Notes: generated by a model not told the origin, from the sequence alone. A DNA stretch of 64,000 nucleotides from CAVTZP01 sp963739245 (GCA_963739245.1 CAVTZP010000004.1:62001-126000), one strand, 5' to 3'; shown: positions 1-8,066, numbered from the stretch's first letter. Numbers and translations: made by a program.

Positions 1-497
1 TCGTGACCTAGAATATTACCGGTCTTGGCGTCCACTTTAACCTTGACTATCTTAATCCCTACCGTTCCCGCATCTATATCTACCAGCCAGATATCGTCCT
101 GTCTCTCTACCTTCAGCGGCAGAGCCACCGGACTATCCTTCAGAATAAAGGAGTGAGCAATCTCCATCGCCTTGTCGGCATTATCTACTTTTTCCTCTTT
201 GACATAATCGGTAATGTCCTTAGCAAACTTATTGCCTATCCCAATGATAGCCTCGATTGTCTCTGAGTCCTGAATTGTCCGCTTTGTATCAGCTAACCTC
301 CTTGACCAAAGCTCGGTATATTTGGCAATTTCTTCCGTTTTCTGGAAAAGACTGGCGATATTGTAGTACATTTCACACGATTCTGTGGCCATTAGCTTCA
401 TAATAGCCAGGTCTCCAGCGCGTAGTTCGCCAATAACCCTTTCCGTTTCTTCTAGCCGCTTGCGGATGTCTGCTATTTCATCTGTGCCGTTACTCAT
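1..497 (-). CDS. Hypothetical protein, partial (C-terminus outside window)
   Basis: Last gene of the ilv operon. It starts with ATG at 497, two bases after the ilvC stop, and stays open to the window edge (165 codons seen). The product begins MSNGTDEIADIRKRLEETE, is charged and helical in its first half (likely coiled coil), and ends here in a beta-rich part containing DIWLVDIDAGTVGIKIVKVK, which looks like a PepSY or YcdB-like domain. No signal peptide or membrane segment is visible. I do not recognise the family. Its tight coupling to ilvC may be operon sharing only and does not prove a role in amino acid synthesis. Confidence 0.6.
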   Translation of the reverse strand, partial: MSNGTDEIADIRKRLEETERVIGELRAGDLAIMKLMATESCEMYYNIASLFQKTEEIAKYTELWSRRLADTKRTIQDSETIEAIIGIGNKFAKDITDYVKEEKVDNADKAMEIAHSFILKDSPVALPLKVERQDDIWLVDIDAGTVGIKIVKVKVDAKTGNILGH

Positions 498-499
498 GA

Positions 500-1495
500 C
501 TACTTCCCCTTAAGCCACGGCATCATCCCTCTTAGCGCCCTGCCCACCAGCTCAATGGGATGCTCCTCATCCATACGCTTAAGGGCATTATAGACGGGGC
601 GCCCCGCCTGGTTTTCCAGAATCCACTCTTTGGCGAAGCTCCCATCCTGAATCTCAGCCAGGATTTGCCTCATCTCGTCCTTAGTTAGTTCATCAATCAC
701 CCGTGGTCCGCGGGTATAATCGCCATACTCGGCGGTATTACTGACTGAGCGGCGCATATGGGTTAACCCCCCGTTATACATCAGGTCAACAATAAGCTTG
801 AGCTCGTGGAAGCATTCAAAGTAGGCTATCTCGGGTTGATAGCCCGCCTCAACCAGTGTCTCAAACCCAGCCTTGACCAGGGCGGTGACCCCGCCACAGA
901 GCACGGTCTGTTCACCAAAGAGGTCAGTCTCTGTCTCCTCAGCAAAGGTGGTTTCAATGACCCCCGCCCGGCTGCAACCGATACCCTTGGCATAGGCAAG
1001 GGCGATATCCCTTGCCTTCCCTGAGGCATCTTGATGAACCGCCACCAGCGCCGGCAACCCTATACCTTCGGTAAAAAGTTGCCTGAGCATGGGACCGGGG
1101 CCTTTGGGGGCGATCATGGTAACATCAACCTCATGAGGCGGGATAATCTGCCCGTAGTGAATGTTGAAGCCGTGGGCAAACATCAGCATCTTGCCTTTGT
1201 CTAGCCCGGCTTCAACTGACCCGTAATAGATCTCCCGTTGCAGGTTATCCGGAGCCAGCATTACCAGTATATTGGCTTCCTTGGCTGCCTCAGCCGCCGT
1301 CACCACCTTGAAGTCGGCGTCATGGGCTTTTTTCCAGCCCGGGGTTCCCTTGGCTTCAGCCACTATTACCTGGCAGCCACTATCCCTGAGGTTCTGAGCA
1401 TGGGCATGCCCCTGGCTTCCATAGCCAATAATGCCGATTACCTTGCCCTCAAGTAATTTTGAGTTACAATCCTTGTCATAATATATCTTAGCCAT
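500..1495 (-). CDS. ilvC: Ketol-acid reductoisomerase (IlvC)
   Basis: Second step of valine and isoleucine synthesis: NADPH-dependent isomerisation and reduction of acetolactate or acetohydroxybutyrate. At 331 aa it is the short class I form. The N-terminus carries the Rossmann dinucleotide motif IIGYGSQGHAHAQNLRDSG. The knotted C-terminal domain has DLFGEQTVLCGG, which supplies the Mg2+-binding Asp and Glu, and a later conserved segment FECFHELKLIVDLM. It follows ilvN by 12 bases and so belongs to the ilvDBNC operon. It should be governed by the attenuator upstream of ilvD unless there are internal promoters, of which I see none. Confidence 0.97.
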   Translation of the reverse strand: MAKIYYDKDCNSKLLEGKVIGIIGYGSQGHAHAQNLRDSGCQVIVAEAKGTPGWKKAHDADFKVVTAAEAAKEANILVMLAPDNLQREIYYGSVEAGLDKGKMLMFAHGFNIHYGQIIPPHEVDVTMIAPKGPGPMLRQLFTEGIGLPALVAVHQDASGKARDIALAYAKGIGCSRAGVIETTFAEETETDLFGEQTVLCGGVTALVKAGFETLVEAGYQPEIAYFECFHELKLIVDLMYNGGLTHMRRSVSNTAEYGDYTRGPRVIDELTKDEMRQILAEIQDGSFAKEWILENQAGRPVYNALKRMDEEHPIELVGRALRGMMPWLKGK

Positions 1496-1507
1496 AATCT
1501 ACCCCCT

Positions 1508-2035
1508 TTATTTTTTCTCAGTCTTGTTTGGTCTTTTTTTGGTTGAAAGTGGTCCCAGGCCACCGCGGGTCATTGCAATACAGCCGGTCCTGGCTATTTC
1601 CCTGATGCCAAAACCGTGGAGCAGAGTAAGCAGCGAGTTAATCTTATCCTCGTCGCCGGTAACCTCAATAGTTACTGAATCAGCGCCAACATCGACTATG
1701 TTTGCTCTGAAGACATCAACAATCTGAATAATCTCGCTTCGGGTGGCGGAGATTGTTTTTACTTTAATCAGCGCTAGTTCCCGAGCCACAATGGCGTCGC
1801 CGGTAATATCAAAGACCTTGACCACATCTATGAGCTTATCCAGTTGTTTTCTAACTTGTTCCACCATGGCAGCGGCGCCATTGACGACTATGGTCACGCG
1901 CGATAGGTTAGGTTTTTCGCTGTGTCCCACAGCAATACTTTCAATATTGAAGCCACGCCTTCGGAAAAGGCTTGCCATCTGGTTAAGCACCCCGGGTTTA
2001 TCTTCTACCAGGGCAACTAGGGTATGCTTTGTCAT
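1508..2035 (-). CDS. ilvN: Acetolactate synthase small (regulatory) subunit
   Basis: Regulatory subunit of acetohydroxyacid synthase; it confers valine feedback inhibition and raises activity of the catalytic subunit. The 175-aa length is normal. The N-terminal ACT domain shows LVALVEDKPGVLNQMASLF followed by RRRGFNIESIAVG. The C-terminal ACT-like half contains IVDVGADSVTIEVTG and ends in a Lys-rich tail. It lies 19 bases after ilvB and 12 before ilvC in the same operon. The gene could equally be called ilvH; subunit type cannot be settled from sequence alone. Confidence 0.95.
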   Translation of the reverse strand: MTKHTLVALVEDKPGVLNQMASLFRRRGFNIESIAVGHSEKPNLSRVTIVVNGAAAMVEQVRKQLDKLIDVVKVFDITGDAIVARELALIKVKTISATRSEIIQIVDVFRANIVDVGADSVTIEVTGDEDKINSLLTLLHGFGIREIARTGCIAMTRGGLGPLSTKKRPNKTEKK

Positions 2036-2054
2036 ATTGTCACCTCTTTCCCAG

Positions 2055-3779
2055 CTAGATATTACTCACCGGAAGCTTTGCCGAATCGATGGCAAACTTT
2101 ACCTTTTTCTGTGGTTCCTCAAGCACTTCGGCTAGAGATGCCCCTGGCGGCACCATGGGATAAACGTTCTCCTCCGGTTCTATATTAAAGTCTATCAGGA
2201 ATGGGCCTGGCTCCGCCATTGCCTTTTTAATCGCTGGAACCACCTCTTCTTTGCGTTTAACCCTTAACCCGGGTAGACCATATGCCTCAGCAATCTTTAC
2301 GAAGTCAGGGTTGCTAAGTGGTGTGGCGACATAGCGCTTTCTATAGAAAAGCTCCTGCCACTGTCTCACCATCCCCAGAAAACCGTTATTCATAATGGCT
2401 ATCTTAACTGCTGCCTTTTCTTGAACAATAGTAGCTAGCTCCTGGATTGTCATCTGAAAACCACCATCACCAGCGATACACCAGACAATCTCATCAGGGC
2501 ATCCAATCTTAGCGCCCAGGGCGGCCGGGAGCTCAAAGCCCATAGTTCCCAGCCCGCCTGATGAAATCAGGCTATTTGGCTTATTATACCAGTAATGCTG
2601 AGCCGCCCACATCTGGTTCTGCCCCACCCCGGTAACAATTATCGCCTCGCCACGGGTTACCTCGTATATCTGGCGAATGACGTACTGGGGCAGTAGTTGT
2701 TCGGTATCTCTAATATTTATTGCCTGGTGCTCCCTTCGCCAATCGTCGAGCTGGCGCACCCAGTCAATATGCTGGGTAGCGGTGACTTGCTTATTTAGTT
2801 TCTGAAGGACGGCTTTGGCATCGCCAACGATGGGCACATCAACGCGCACGTTCTTGCCAATTTCTGCCGGGTCGATATCAATATGGATAATCTCGGCATC
2901 AGGAGCAAAGGCACTTACCTTGGCGGTCGCCCTATCATCAAATCTCATCCCGATAGCAATAATAAGGTCAGCGCCGTTAACGGCGAAGTTGGCGTAAGCC
3001 ATGCCGTGCATCCCTATCATCCCGTAGCTCAGGGCGTGAGACTCGGGGAAAGAGCTAATACCCAATAGGGTGGTAACCACTGGTATTTGTGCCTTCTCCA
3101 CCAGCTCCTTTAGCTCAGCGTATGCCGCGGAGATGATTACCCCCCTCCCCGCGATAATAAGGGGATGCCGAGCTTCGTTTATAAGCTTGGCGGCATTCCT
3201 AATCTGGACGGGGTGCCCCTGAAGTATTGGTTTATATCCGGGCAAATCAACCTTGCTCGGGTAGTGAAATTCCGCCTGTTCGATGAAGACATCCCGGGGT
3301 ATATCAATAAGCAATGGCCCCGGTCGCCCCGTCCGGGCAAGATAAAAAGCCTCCTTGAATATCCTTGGCAGCGACGCGGCATCAAGAACCAGGTAGTTGT
3401 GCTTGGTGATAGGCTGGGTGATGCCGGTAATATCAATCTCCTGGAAGGCATCCTTACCAATAAATGGTCTAGCCACCTGGCCGGTGATGGCTATTATCGG
3501 TACTGAATCGAGGTGAGCATTGGCGATGCCGGTTACCAGGTTAGCCGCCCCGGGCCCTGAGGTCGCAAGGCACACCCCGACCTTGCCGGTGGCCCGAGCA
3601 TAGCCATCGGCGGCATGGGCTGCCCCTTGCTCATGGCGTACCAGAATATGGCGAAGCTGGGGGTATTGGGGTAGGGTATCAAAAAATGGCAAAACTGCCC
3701 CGCCCGGGAAGCCGAAGATAACTTCCACTCCCTCTCTTACCAGACTCTCGCATACCATTTGCGCTCCGGTCATTTTCAT
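2055..3779 (-). CDS. ilvB: Acetolactate synthase large (catalytic) subunit
   Basis: ThDP-dependent enzyme that condenses two pyruvates, or pyruvate with 2-ketobutyrate, in the first common step of branched-chain amino acid synthesis. It has 574 aa, the usual length. The catalytic Glu lies in the N-terminal PYR domain (RHEQGAAHAADGYARATGK). The central domain has the FAD-binding pattern typical of AHAS. The C-terminal PP domain shows GDGGFQMTIQELATI followed by NNGFLGMVRQWQELFY, the ThDP and Mg2+ site. It follows ilvD by 9 bases and precedes ilvN, with which it forms the holoenzyme. Confidence 0.97.
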   Translation of the reverse strand: MKMTGAQMVCESLVREGVEVIFGFPGGAVLPFFDTLPQYPQLRHILVRHEQGAAHAADGYARATGKVGVCLATSGPGAANLVTGIANAHLDSVPIIAITGQVARPFIGKDAFQEIDITGITQPITKHNYLVLDAASLPRIFKEAFYLARTGRPGPLLIDIPRDVFIEQAEFHYPSKVDLPGYKPILQGHPVQIRNAAKLINEARHPLIIAGRGVIISAAYAELKELVEKAQIPVVTTLLGISSFPESHALSYGMIGMHGMAYANFAVNGADLIIAIGMRFDDRATAKVSAFAPDAEIIHIDIDPAEIGKNVRVDVPIVGDAKAVLQKLNKQVTATQHIDWVRQLDDWRREHQAINIRDTEQLLPQYVIRQIYEVTRGEAIIVTGVGQNQMWAAQHYWYNKPNSLISSGGLGTMGFELPAALGAKIGCPDEIVWCIAGDGGFQMTIQELATIVQEKAAVKIAIMNNGFLGMVRQWQELFYRKRYVATPLSNPDFVKIAEAYGLPGLRVKRKEEVVPAIKKAMAEPGPFLIDFNIEPEENVYPMVPPGASLAEVLEEPQKKVKFAIDSAKLPVSNI

Positions 3780-3788
3780 AGTTGCCCC

Positions 3789-5441
3789 CTATCTAAACAC
3801 TGCGCCGGTGCTGGCTGAGCTTACCCTCTCGGCGTAGTACCTGAGATAGCCGCTCTTTATTTTAGGCTCAAACTCAGCCAGTTGTGCCAGGCGTTTTGAT
3901 ATCTCTTTGTCGCTAAGCTCTACCTCAAGCTTATAGTTTGGAATATCAATCTTGATTATATCCCCATTCTTTAAGATAGCAATAGGTCCCCGGCTGGCTG
4001 CCTCAGGGGAGACATGCCCGATAGCTGCCCCACGGGTGGCTCCAGAGAAACGCCCGTCAGTGATAAGGGCTACCTCTTTATCCATTCCCATGCCAGTTAA
4101 AATGGAAGTGGGGGTGAGCATCTCCCTCATCCCCGGTCCACCTTTAGGCCCTTCATAGCGAATAACTATTACCTCACCCGGCTTTATTTTCTTATCCATA
4201 ATCGCCTTGGTCGCTTCTTCTTCAGAGTCAAAGACTCTGGCTTTTCCCTGGTGAAGCATCATTTCTGGCGCTACCGCTGCCCTTTTTACCACCGCCCCCT
4301 CCGGCGCTAGGTTGCCAAAGAGGATGGCGGTGCCTCCGGTAGGGGAGTGGGCATGAGCCATGGGGCGGATAACTTCTTTATCCATATTCCGGCTATCGGC
4401 AATTATCTCAGCCACTGTTTTTCCGGATACTGTTTTCGAATCCACTTTTAATAACCCCTTCAGTTCCTTCATTACTGCGGCGATGCCACCGGCATGGTCT
4501 AAGTCCTCGACGTAATATTGACCGGCGGGGCTTAGCTTAGACAGATAGGGAGTATGCCGACTTATCTCATTTATCATTGACAAAGAAAATTCAATCCCTG
4601 TCTCGTGGGCTATAGCCATGAGGTGCAAGACCGAATTGGTGCTGCCACCCAGCGCCATATCAACAGTAAAGGCATTATAGATTGAAGCACCGTTTATAAT
4701 GTCTTGAGGGTGAATATCATCAGCTAAAAGCTTCATAACCTGCCGCCCGGCTTCTCTGGCCAGCCCTTGCCGTCTGGCATCAACCGCCGGAATAGTACCA
4801 TTCCCGGGTAGCCCCATGCCTAAGGCTTCAGTCAGACAATTCATGGTATTGGCGGTGAACATGCCGGAACAACTGCCGCAGCCGGGGCAGGCAAACTCCT
4901 CCAGCCGTTGCAGCTCTTCCTTGCTCATCTTACCGCTGATTACCTCACCTACTCCCTCAAAAACAGAAGTGACGCCCACTTTTCTATTGCCTAGATAGCC
5001 GGCAAGCATGGGACCACCACTGACAAAGATAGCCGGCAGGTTCAGCCTTACTGACGCCATAAGCATCCCGGGGACTATCTTGTCACAGTTGGGGATAAAT
5101 ACCAGAGCATCGAAAGCATGAGCTTCAGCCACTATCTCCACTGAGTCAGCTATTAGTTCCCGGCTGGGCAGGCTATATCTCATCCCGGAATGGCCCATAG
5201 CGATACCATCGCACACCGCAATAGTATTAACCTCAAAGGGAACACCTCCACCCTCGCGCACCCCTGCCTTAACTGCCTCAGCAATACTCCTCAGGTGCAT
5301 ATGTCCGGGGACAATCTCGCTGAAGCTATTTATAATGCCGATAAACGGTTTATCCATTTCGGCACGTGTGCAGCCAAGGGCGTGCAATAAAGCCCGGTGC
5401 GCTGCCCGTTCTAAGCCTCGTTTAACCGTATCGCTTTTCAT
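3789..5441 (-). CDS. ilvD: Dihydroxy-acid dehydratase
   Basis: Fe-S enzyme that dehydrates dihydroxyisovalerate and dihydroxymethylvalerate to the 2-oxo acids. About 550 aa, normal for the family. The Fe-S ligand cysteines are visible in PNCDKIVPGM and CPGCGSCSGMFTANTMNCL, and the Mg2+ site in CDGIAMGHSGMRYSLPSREL. The frame opens at an ATG at 5453, but I prefer the ATG at 5441 because GGAG sits six bases before it, whereas the first ATG has no ribosome site. First structural gene of the operon, about 80 bases after the leader-peptide stop. Attenuation should control it directly. Confidence 0.95.
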   Translation of the reverse strand: MKSDTVKRGLERAAHRALLHALGCTRAEMDKPFIGIINSFSEIVPGHMHLRSIAEAVKAGVREGGGVPFEVNTIAVCDGIAMGHSGMRYSLPSRELIADSVEIVAEAHAFDALVFIPNCDKIVPGMLMASVRLNLPAIFVSGGPMLAGYLGNRKVGVTSVFEGVGEVISGKMSKEELQRLEEFACPGCGSCSGMFTANTMNCLTEALGMGLPGNGTIPAVDARRQGLAREAGRQVMKLLADDIHPQDIINGASIYNAFTVDMALGGSTNSVLHLMAIAHETGIEFSLSMINEISRHTPYLSKLSPAGQYYVEDLDHAGGIAAVMKELKGLLKVDSKTVSGKTVAEIIADSRNMDKEVIRPMAHAHSPTGGTAILFGNLAPEGAVVKRAAVAPEMMLHQGKARVFDSEEEATKAIMDKKIKPGEVIVIRYEGPKGGPGMREMLTPTSILTGMGMDKEVALITDGRFSGATRGAAIGHVSPEAASRGPIAILKNGDIIKIDIPNYKLEVELSDKEISKRLAQLAEFEPKIKSGYLRYYAERVSSASTGAVFR

Positions 5442-5472
5442 AATTTTCTCCATCTAACGTTATTCCATATTA

Positions 5473-5500
5473 TAAAAAAAGCCGTCCCGTGAGGACGGCT
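5473..5500 (-). terminator. Intrinsic terminator of the ilv attenuator
   Basis: On the minus strand AGCCGTCC, a five-base loop TCACG and GGACGGCT form a perfect 8-bp stem, followed at once by seven T residues. It lies between the leader peptide and ilvD, so it would stop transcription before the operon. Its loop and 3' arm include CTCACGGG, which is exactly complementary to CCCGTGAG in the leader (5521-5528). The terminator is therefore conditional. Confidence 0.9.
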
Positions 5501-5536
5501 CATGTTGAGACGAAGCCCCACTCACGGGCTTTGCTT
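5486..5536 (-). promoter_or_regulatory. Antiterminator / attenuator RNA of the ilv operon
   Basis: The leader RNA has a 5' segment CCCGTGAG (within 5521-5528) that can pair over 8 bp with CTCACGGG inside the terminator hairpin, excluding the terminator. The same segment can also sit in a local hairpin AAGCCC / GGGCTT with a 7-base loop. The leader-peptide stop codon TGA lies inside CCCGTGAG. A ribosome that completes the peptide would mask this strand and let the terminator form, while one stalled on Val/Ile/Leu codons would leave it free. The pairings are seen in the sequence; the mechanism is inferred from known ilv, leu and trp attenuators. Confidence 0.8.
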
Positions 5537-5575
5537 CATAACGATAAGGACCAAAATAACATTCTGCTCGTTCAT
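5522..5575 (-). CDS. ilvL: ilv operon leader peptide (17 aa)
   Basis: Short ORF encoding MNEQNVILVLIVMKQSP. Seven consecutive codons (Val-Ile-Leu-Val-Leu-Ile-Val) specify exactly the three end products of the downstream operon, which is the hallmark of an attenuation control peptide. The stop codon overlaps the antiterminator strand. The ATG lies 8 bases after the promoter -10 hexamer and no ribosome-binding site precedes it, so the mRNA should be leaderless or nearly so. The peptide itself is not expected to have a function beyond its translation rate. Confidence 0.88.
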   Translation of the reverse strand: MNEQNVILVLIVMKQSP

Positions 5576-5583
5576 TACAAGAT

Positions 5584-5612
5584 AAGATAGCATAATTTCT
5601 ATTTATTGTCAA
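5584..5612 (-). promoter_or_regulatory. Promoter of the ilv leader and operon
   Basis: Minus-strand TTGACA, a 17-base spacer and TATCTT: consensus -35 and 4/6 -10. It lies immediately upstream of the leader peptide, with a predicted start at or within two bases of its ATG. Confidence 0.8.
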
Positions 5613-5638
5613 CCACCTTCTCCTTAGAGGTTATCTAT

Positions 5639-6073
5639 TTAACCCTCCATCGCTTTTATCTTGTCTAGTCTTTTCTGGTGTCTTCCGCCTTCAAACTGGG
5701 TATTAAGAAAAACGTCAACAATCTCACGCACTGTATCTTGTGTCTCCCTTGCCCCCAGGCAGAGGATATTAGCGTTAGTATGCTGGCGAGCCCGGCGGGC
5801 GCTGAAGCCGTCATGACTTAGGGCGGCTCTGATTCCCTTAACCTTATTGGCGGCGATACACATACCGATGCCGGTATCGCAGATTAAAATACCGAGGTCA
5901 AAATCACCATTAGCCACCCTTTCCGCCACCTTTTTGGCAATATCGGGGTAGTCTACCGGCTCAGTAGTATGAGTGCCGAAGTCCTCATAGCTATGCCCCG
6001 TCTGGCTAAGGAGTTTTATAATGAATTGCTTAAGCTCCAGCCCCCTGTGGTCAGCGCCAATGGCAATATGCAT
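5639..6073 (-). CDS. rpiB: Ribose-5-phosphate isomerase B
   Basis: Interconverts ribose-5-phosphate and ribulose-5-phosphate in the pentose phosphate pathway. 144 aa, typical of RpiB/LacAB. The conserved N-terminus IAIGADHRGLELKQ, the active-site loop CDTGIGMCIAANKVKGIRAAL with its catalytic Cys, and the C-terminal FEGGRHQKRLDKI are all present. The start overlaps the end of tsaC by 23 bases, implying translational coupling. The ilv leader promoter lies just downstream on the same strand. Confidence 0.95.
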   Translation of the reverse strand: MHIAIGADHRGLELKQFIIKLLSQTGHSYEDFGTHTTEPVDYPDIAKKVAERVANGDFDLGILICDTGIGMCIAANKVKGIRAALSHDGFSARRARQHTNANILCLGARETQDTVREIVDVFLNTQFEGGRHQKRLDKIKAMEG

Positions 6074-6680
6074 CGCTTAGCTCCTCTTGTGATATAGCAC
6101 CCTCCCGCAAAATTAGGGGGGTCTCCCCGGTCAAATCAACTATAGTTGACTCCTTACCACCCGGGCATCTGCCGCCGTCAATAATTAGGTCTACTTTACC
6201 ATCCAGTTGAGCATGGACCTCTTCCGCAGTTAGTGCGCTGGGCTTGCCACTAAGGTTGGCGCTGGTGCCGACAATGGGAGCCCCCACGCCTTGGATTAGG
6301 GCAACGGGGGTGGGGTGGGCGGGGATACGGATGGCTACTGTTTTACCACCGCCGGTGACAATGTCAGGGACTGATTTAGACTTAAATAGCACTATGGTCA
6401 AGGCACCGGGCAAAAATCTTTCGGCTAGAAGCCAGGCAATTGGTGGCACTGGCTCGGCAACCTCGCTTATCTGAGATTTATCAGCCAGAAGTAGTGGCAG
6501 TGGCATATTTTTTGGTCGCTCCTTTACCTCATAAACCCGCTCCACCGCCTGAGGAATACTGATGCTGGCACCCAGCCCATAGACAGTATCGGTGGGGAAG
6601 GCAACTATACCCCCCTCTTTTAGGATGGAGATAGCCTCCTCAACCTGTTTTTGGACTGATAAAAATAGCTTATTTGCCAC
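6051..6680 (-). CDS. tsaC: L-threonylcarbamoyladenylate synthase (TsaC/Sua5/YrdC family)
   Basis: Makes threonylcarbamoyl-AMP for the t6A modification of ANN-decoding tRNAs. The YrdC core is complete: FPTDTVYGLGASI, KERPKNMPLPLLL, IRIPAHPTP and TSANLSGKPSA. The frame is open from a TTG at 6716, but that would start inside a duplicated palindrome. I prefer GTG at 6680, which has AAGGA seven bases upstream and gives 209 aa with the usual N-terminus. It has no Sua5 C-terminal domain. rpiB overlaps its 3' end. Confidence is high for the family and moderate for the start. Confidence 0.92.
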   Translation of the reverse strand: MANKLFLSVQKQVEEAISILKEGGIVAFPTDTVYGLGASISIPQAVERVYEVKERPKNMPLPLLLADKSQISEVAEPVPPIAWLLAERFLPGALTIVLFKSKSVPDIVTGGGKTVAIRIPAHPTPVALIQGVGAPIVGTSANLSGKPSALTAEEVHAQLDGKVDLIIDGGRCPGGKESTIVDLTGETPLILREGAISQEELSDAYCHWR

Positions 6681-6690
6681 TGGTCTTTCC

Positions 6691-6748
6691 TTGACGACAG
6701 TATAACACAGTGACAAGCCATGTTCTATACATGGCTAAAGTTAAGTCA
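6691..6748. repeat. Duplicated palindromic segment, copy 1
   Basis: About 58 bp that recurs, roughly 80% identical by eye, at 12209-12266. The core is a perfect 21-bp palindrome, AGCCATG-TTCTATA-CATGGCT, at 6716-6736, preceded by TTGACG and GTATAA. It sits between the lhgO stop and the tsaC start. The second copy includes the probable guaA start codon, so this unit may be a duplicated promoter/operator. A regulator binding site is an inference. Confidence 0.7.
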
Positions 6749-7879
6749 CTTTGCCAGCTGCCCTTCAATCAGGCCGCACACATATCCAGCTATAGCTGGG
6801 GAGGCTGTCAGACCGGGGGACTCAATCCCGATAAGATTGACCAATCTGGGAAGACCCTCAGCACTTTCCTCCCTAATCACGAAGTCCTTGAGGTCTCCCC
6901 CAGGTTCTTGAAGCTTCGGCCTAATACCAGCCATCTCGGGTTCTAGGTCATCATACTCTATCCAGGGTAGGAATCTTCTTGCCGAATCGTAAAACAGTCG
7001 TTTGTGTTGATTGTCAACAGCATAATCTAGGCTATCTACATATTGGATACTGGGGCCTAGTCGCATCCTGCCTTCCAGGTCGAAGGTAACATGTATGCCG
7101 ACACCGGTGATTTTTGGTGGTGGCACCGGATATATTAACCTCTTGACCAATCTACTTTTGTCACTACTTATGCTGAAATATTCTCCTTTGCAGTAGTGTA
7201 ACTTGTACCCCGCTTTGGCTATATCTATTCCCGCTAGCTCAGCCACTTTATCACTGTGAAGGCCAGCGCAGTTTATTAGGACCCTGGTGATGAAGGAAAA
7301 TTCTCCGGCACTGTCTTTTACAGTGGCCCTGTAATTATCAGCTACTTTTTCTATTCCGACTACTTTTGTTTGATAGACTATGTGGGCTCCTCCGTCCTTT
7401 GCTTTGGCAATGAAGTATTTCATTAGCCCGTGCGCGTCAATAATGCCGGTTGACGGTGACAGAATAGCGGCAACCCCTTCTATGTTGGGCTCCAGTTTCT
7501 TAATCTCCCGCTTTGACAGCATCCTCAGACCTTCGGCGCCGTTTCTCCTGCCTCTCTCCAGCAGTATTTGCAGTTCCCTGGTTTCTTCATCACTTGCCGC
7601 CACTATCAACTTTCCCACTCTTCTATGGCCTATATCATATCGTTCACAGAGTTCATAAAGGAGGTGATTGCCAGCGACGCACATTTTCGCCTTTAACGAG
7701 TTCTCAGGGTAGTAGATGCCGGAGTGAATAACCCCGCTGTGCCGGCTGCTTATTTCCAGACCAAACGTCTCATTCTTTTCCAGCACATAAACTTCCCTGT
7801 CTCGGCTCGCTACCTGTGCCGCTATTGCTAACCCCACCACACCCGCCCCAATGATAGTAATATCAGCTTTATCTGACAC
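6746..7879 (-). CDS. lhgO: FAD-dependent oxidoreductase, L-2-hydroxyglutarate oxidase (LhgO) family
   Basis: Probably oxidises L-2-hydroxyglutarate or a similar 2-hydroxy acid to the oxo acid and passes electrons to quinone. 377 aa of the DAO fold: N-terminal ADP-binding IIGAGVVGLAIAAQVA, then LEISSRHSGVIHSGIYYPE, a strong LhgO-type signature, and NCAGLHSDKVAELAG in the middle. C-terminal GIRPKLQ and IGIESPGLTASPAIA close the FAD site. No membrane segment is visible. It is monocistronic or heads lhgO-tsaC-rpiB. Exact substrate is unproven; glycerol-3-phosphate dehydrogenase-like enzymes share parts of this fold. Confidence 0.85.
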   Translation of the reverse strand: MSDKADITIIGAGVVGLAIAAQVASRDREVYVLEKNETFGLEISSRHSGVIHSGIYYPENSLKAKMCVAGNHLLYELCERYDIGHRRVGKLIVAASDEETRELQILLERGRRNGAEGLRMLSKREIKKLEPNIEGVAAILSPSTGIIDAHGLMKYFIAKAKDGGAHIVYQTKVVGIEKVADNYRATVKDSAGEFSFITRVLINCAGLHSDKVAELAGIDIAKAGYKLHYCKGEYFSISSDKSRLVKRLIYPVPPPKITGVGIHVTFDLEGRMRLGPSIQYVDSLDYAVDNQHKRLFYDSARRFLPWIEYDDLEPEMAGIRPKLQEPGGDLKDFVIREESAEGLPRLVNLIGIESPGLTASPAIAGYVCGLIEGQLAK

Positions 7880-7990
7880 CCTATTGCCCTTTCCGTTAAG
7901 GGGAAACGACCAGCAAAGCGATGTTTTCCCTCAGTATAACATACTAGCTATGAGGGCTGTGATTTGCTGATTGGGTAGGGGGGAAAAACG

Positions 7991-8066
7991 TTTACTATTT
8001 ATTTACCAAATCTTTACCCGGCTGTTTATCATTTTTACCTGAATATTTACCTTACTTTAGTACTAT
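7991..8066 (+). promoter_or_regulatory. Phased TTTACC box array with -10, Pho-box-like
   Basis: TTTAC(C)-type hexamers start at 7991, 8002, 8013, 8025, 8034 and 8046. The mean spacing is 11 bases, one helical turn, so all face one side of the DNA. The last box ends nine bases before TACTAT (8061-8066), a plausible -10. The same nine-base gap separates the TTAAC/TTAAT boxes and -10 elements at 63.4 and 63.6 kb. Such 11-bp direct repeats in place of a -35 are how PhoB/OmpR-family regulators bind. The regulator is not in the window. Confidence 0.55.

Noticed and set aside
5470..5600. T-box riboswitch before ilvD
   Set aside because: No T-box sequence or specifier stem; the leader peptide and paired strands explain the region.
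6710..6946. Plus-strand ORF opposite lhgO starting at the palindrome
   Set aside because: It starts like guaA because of the repeat, but then only reads antisense to a conserved gene.
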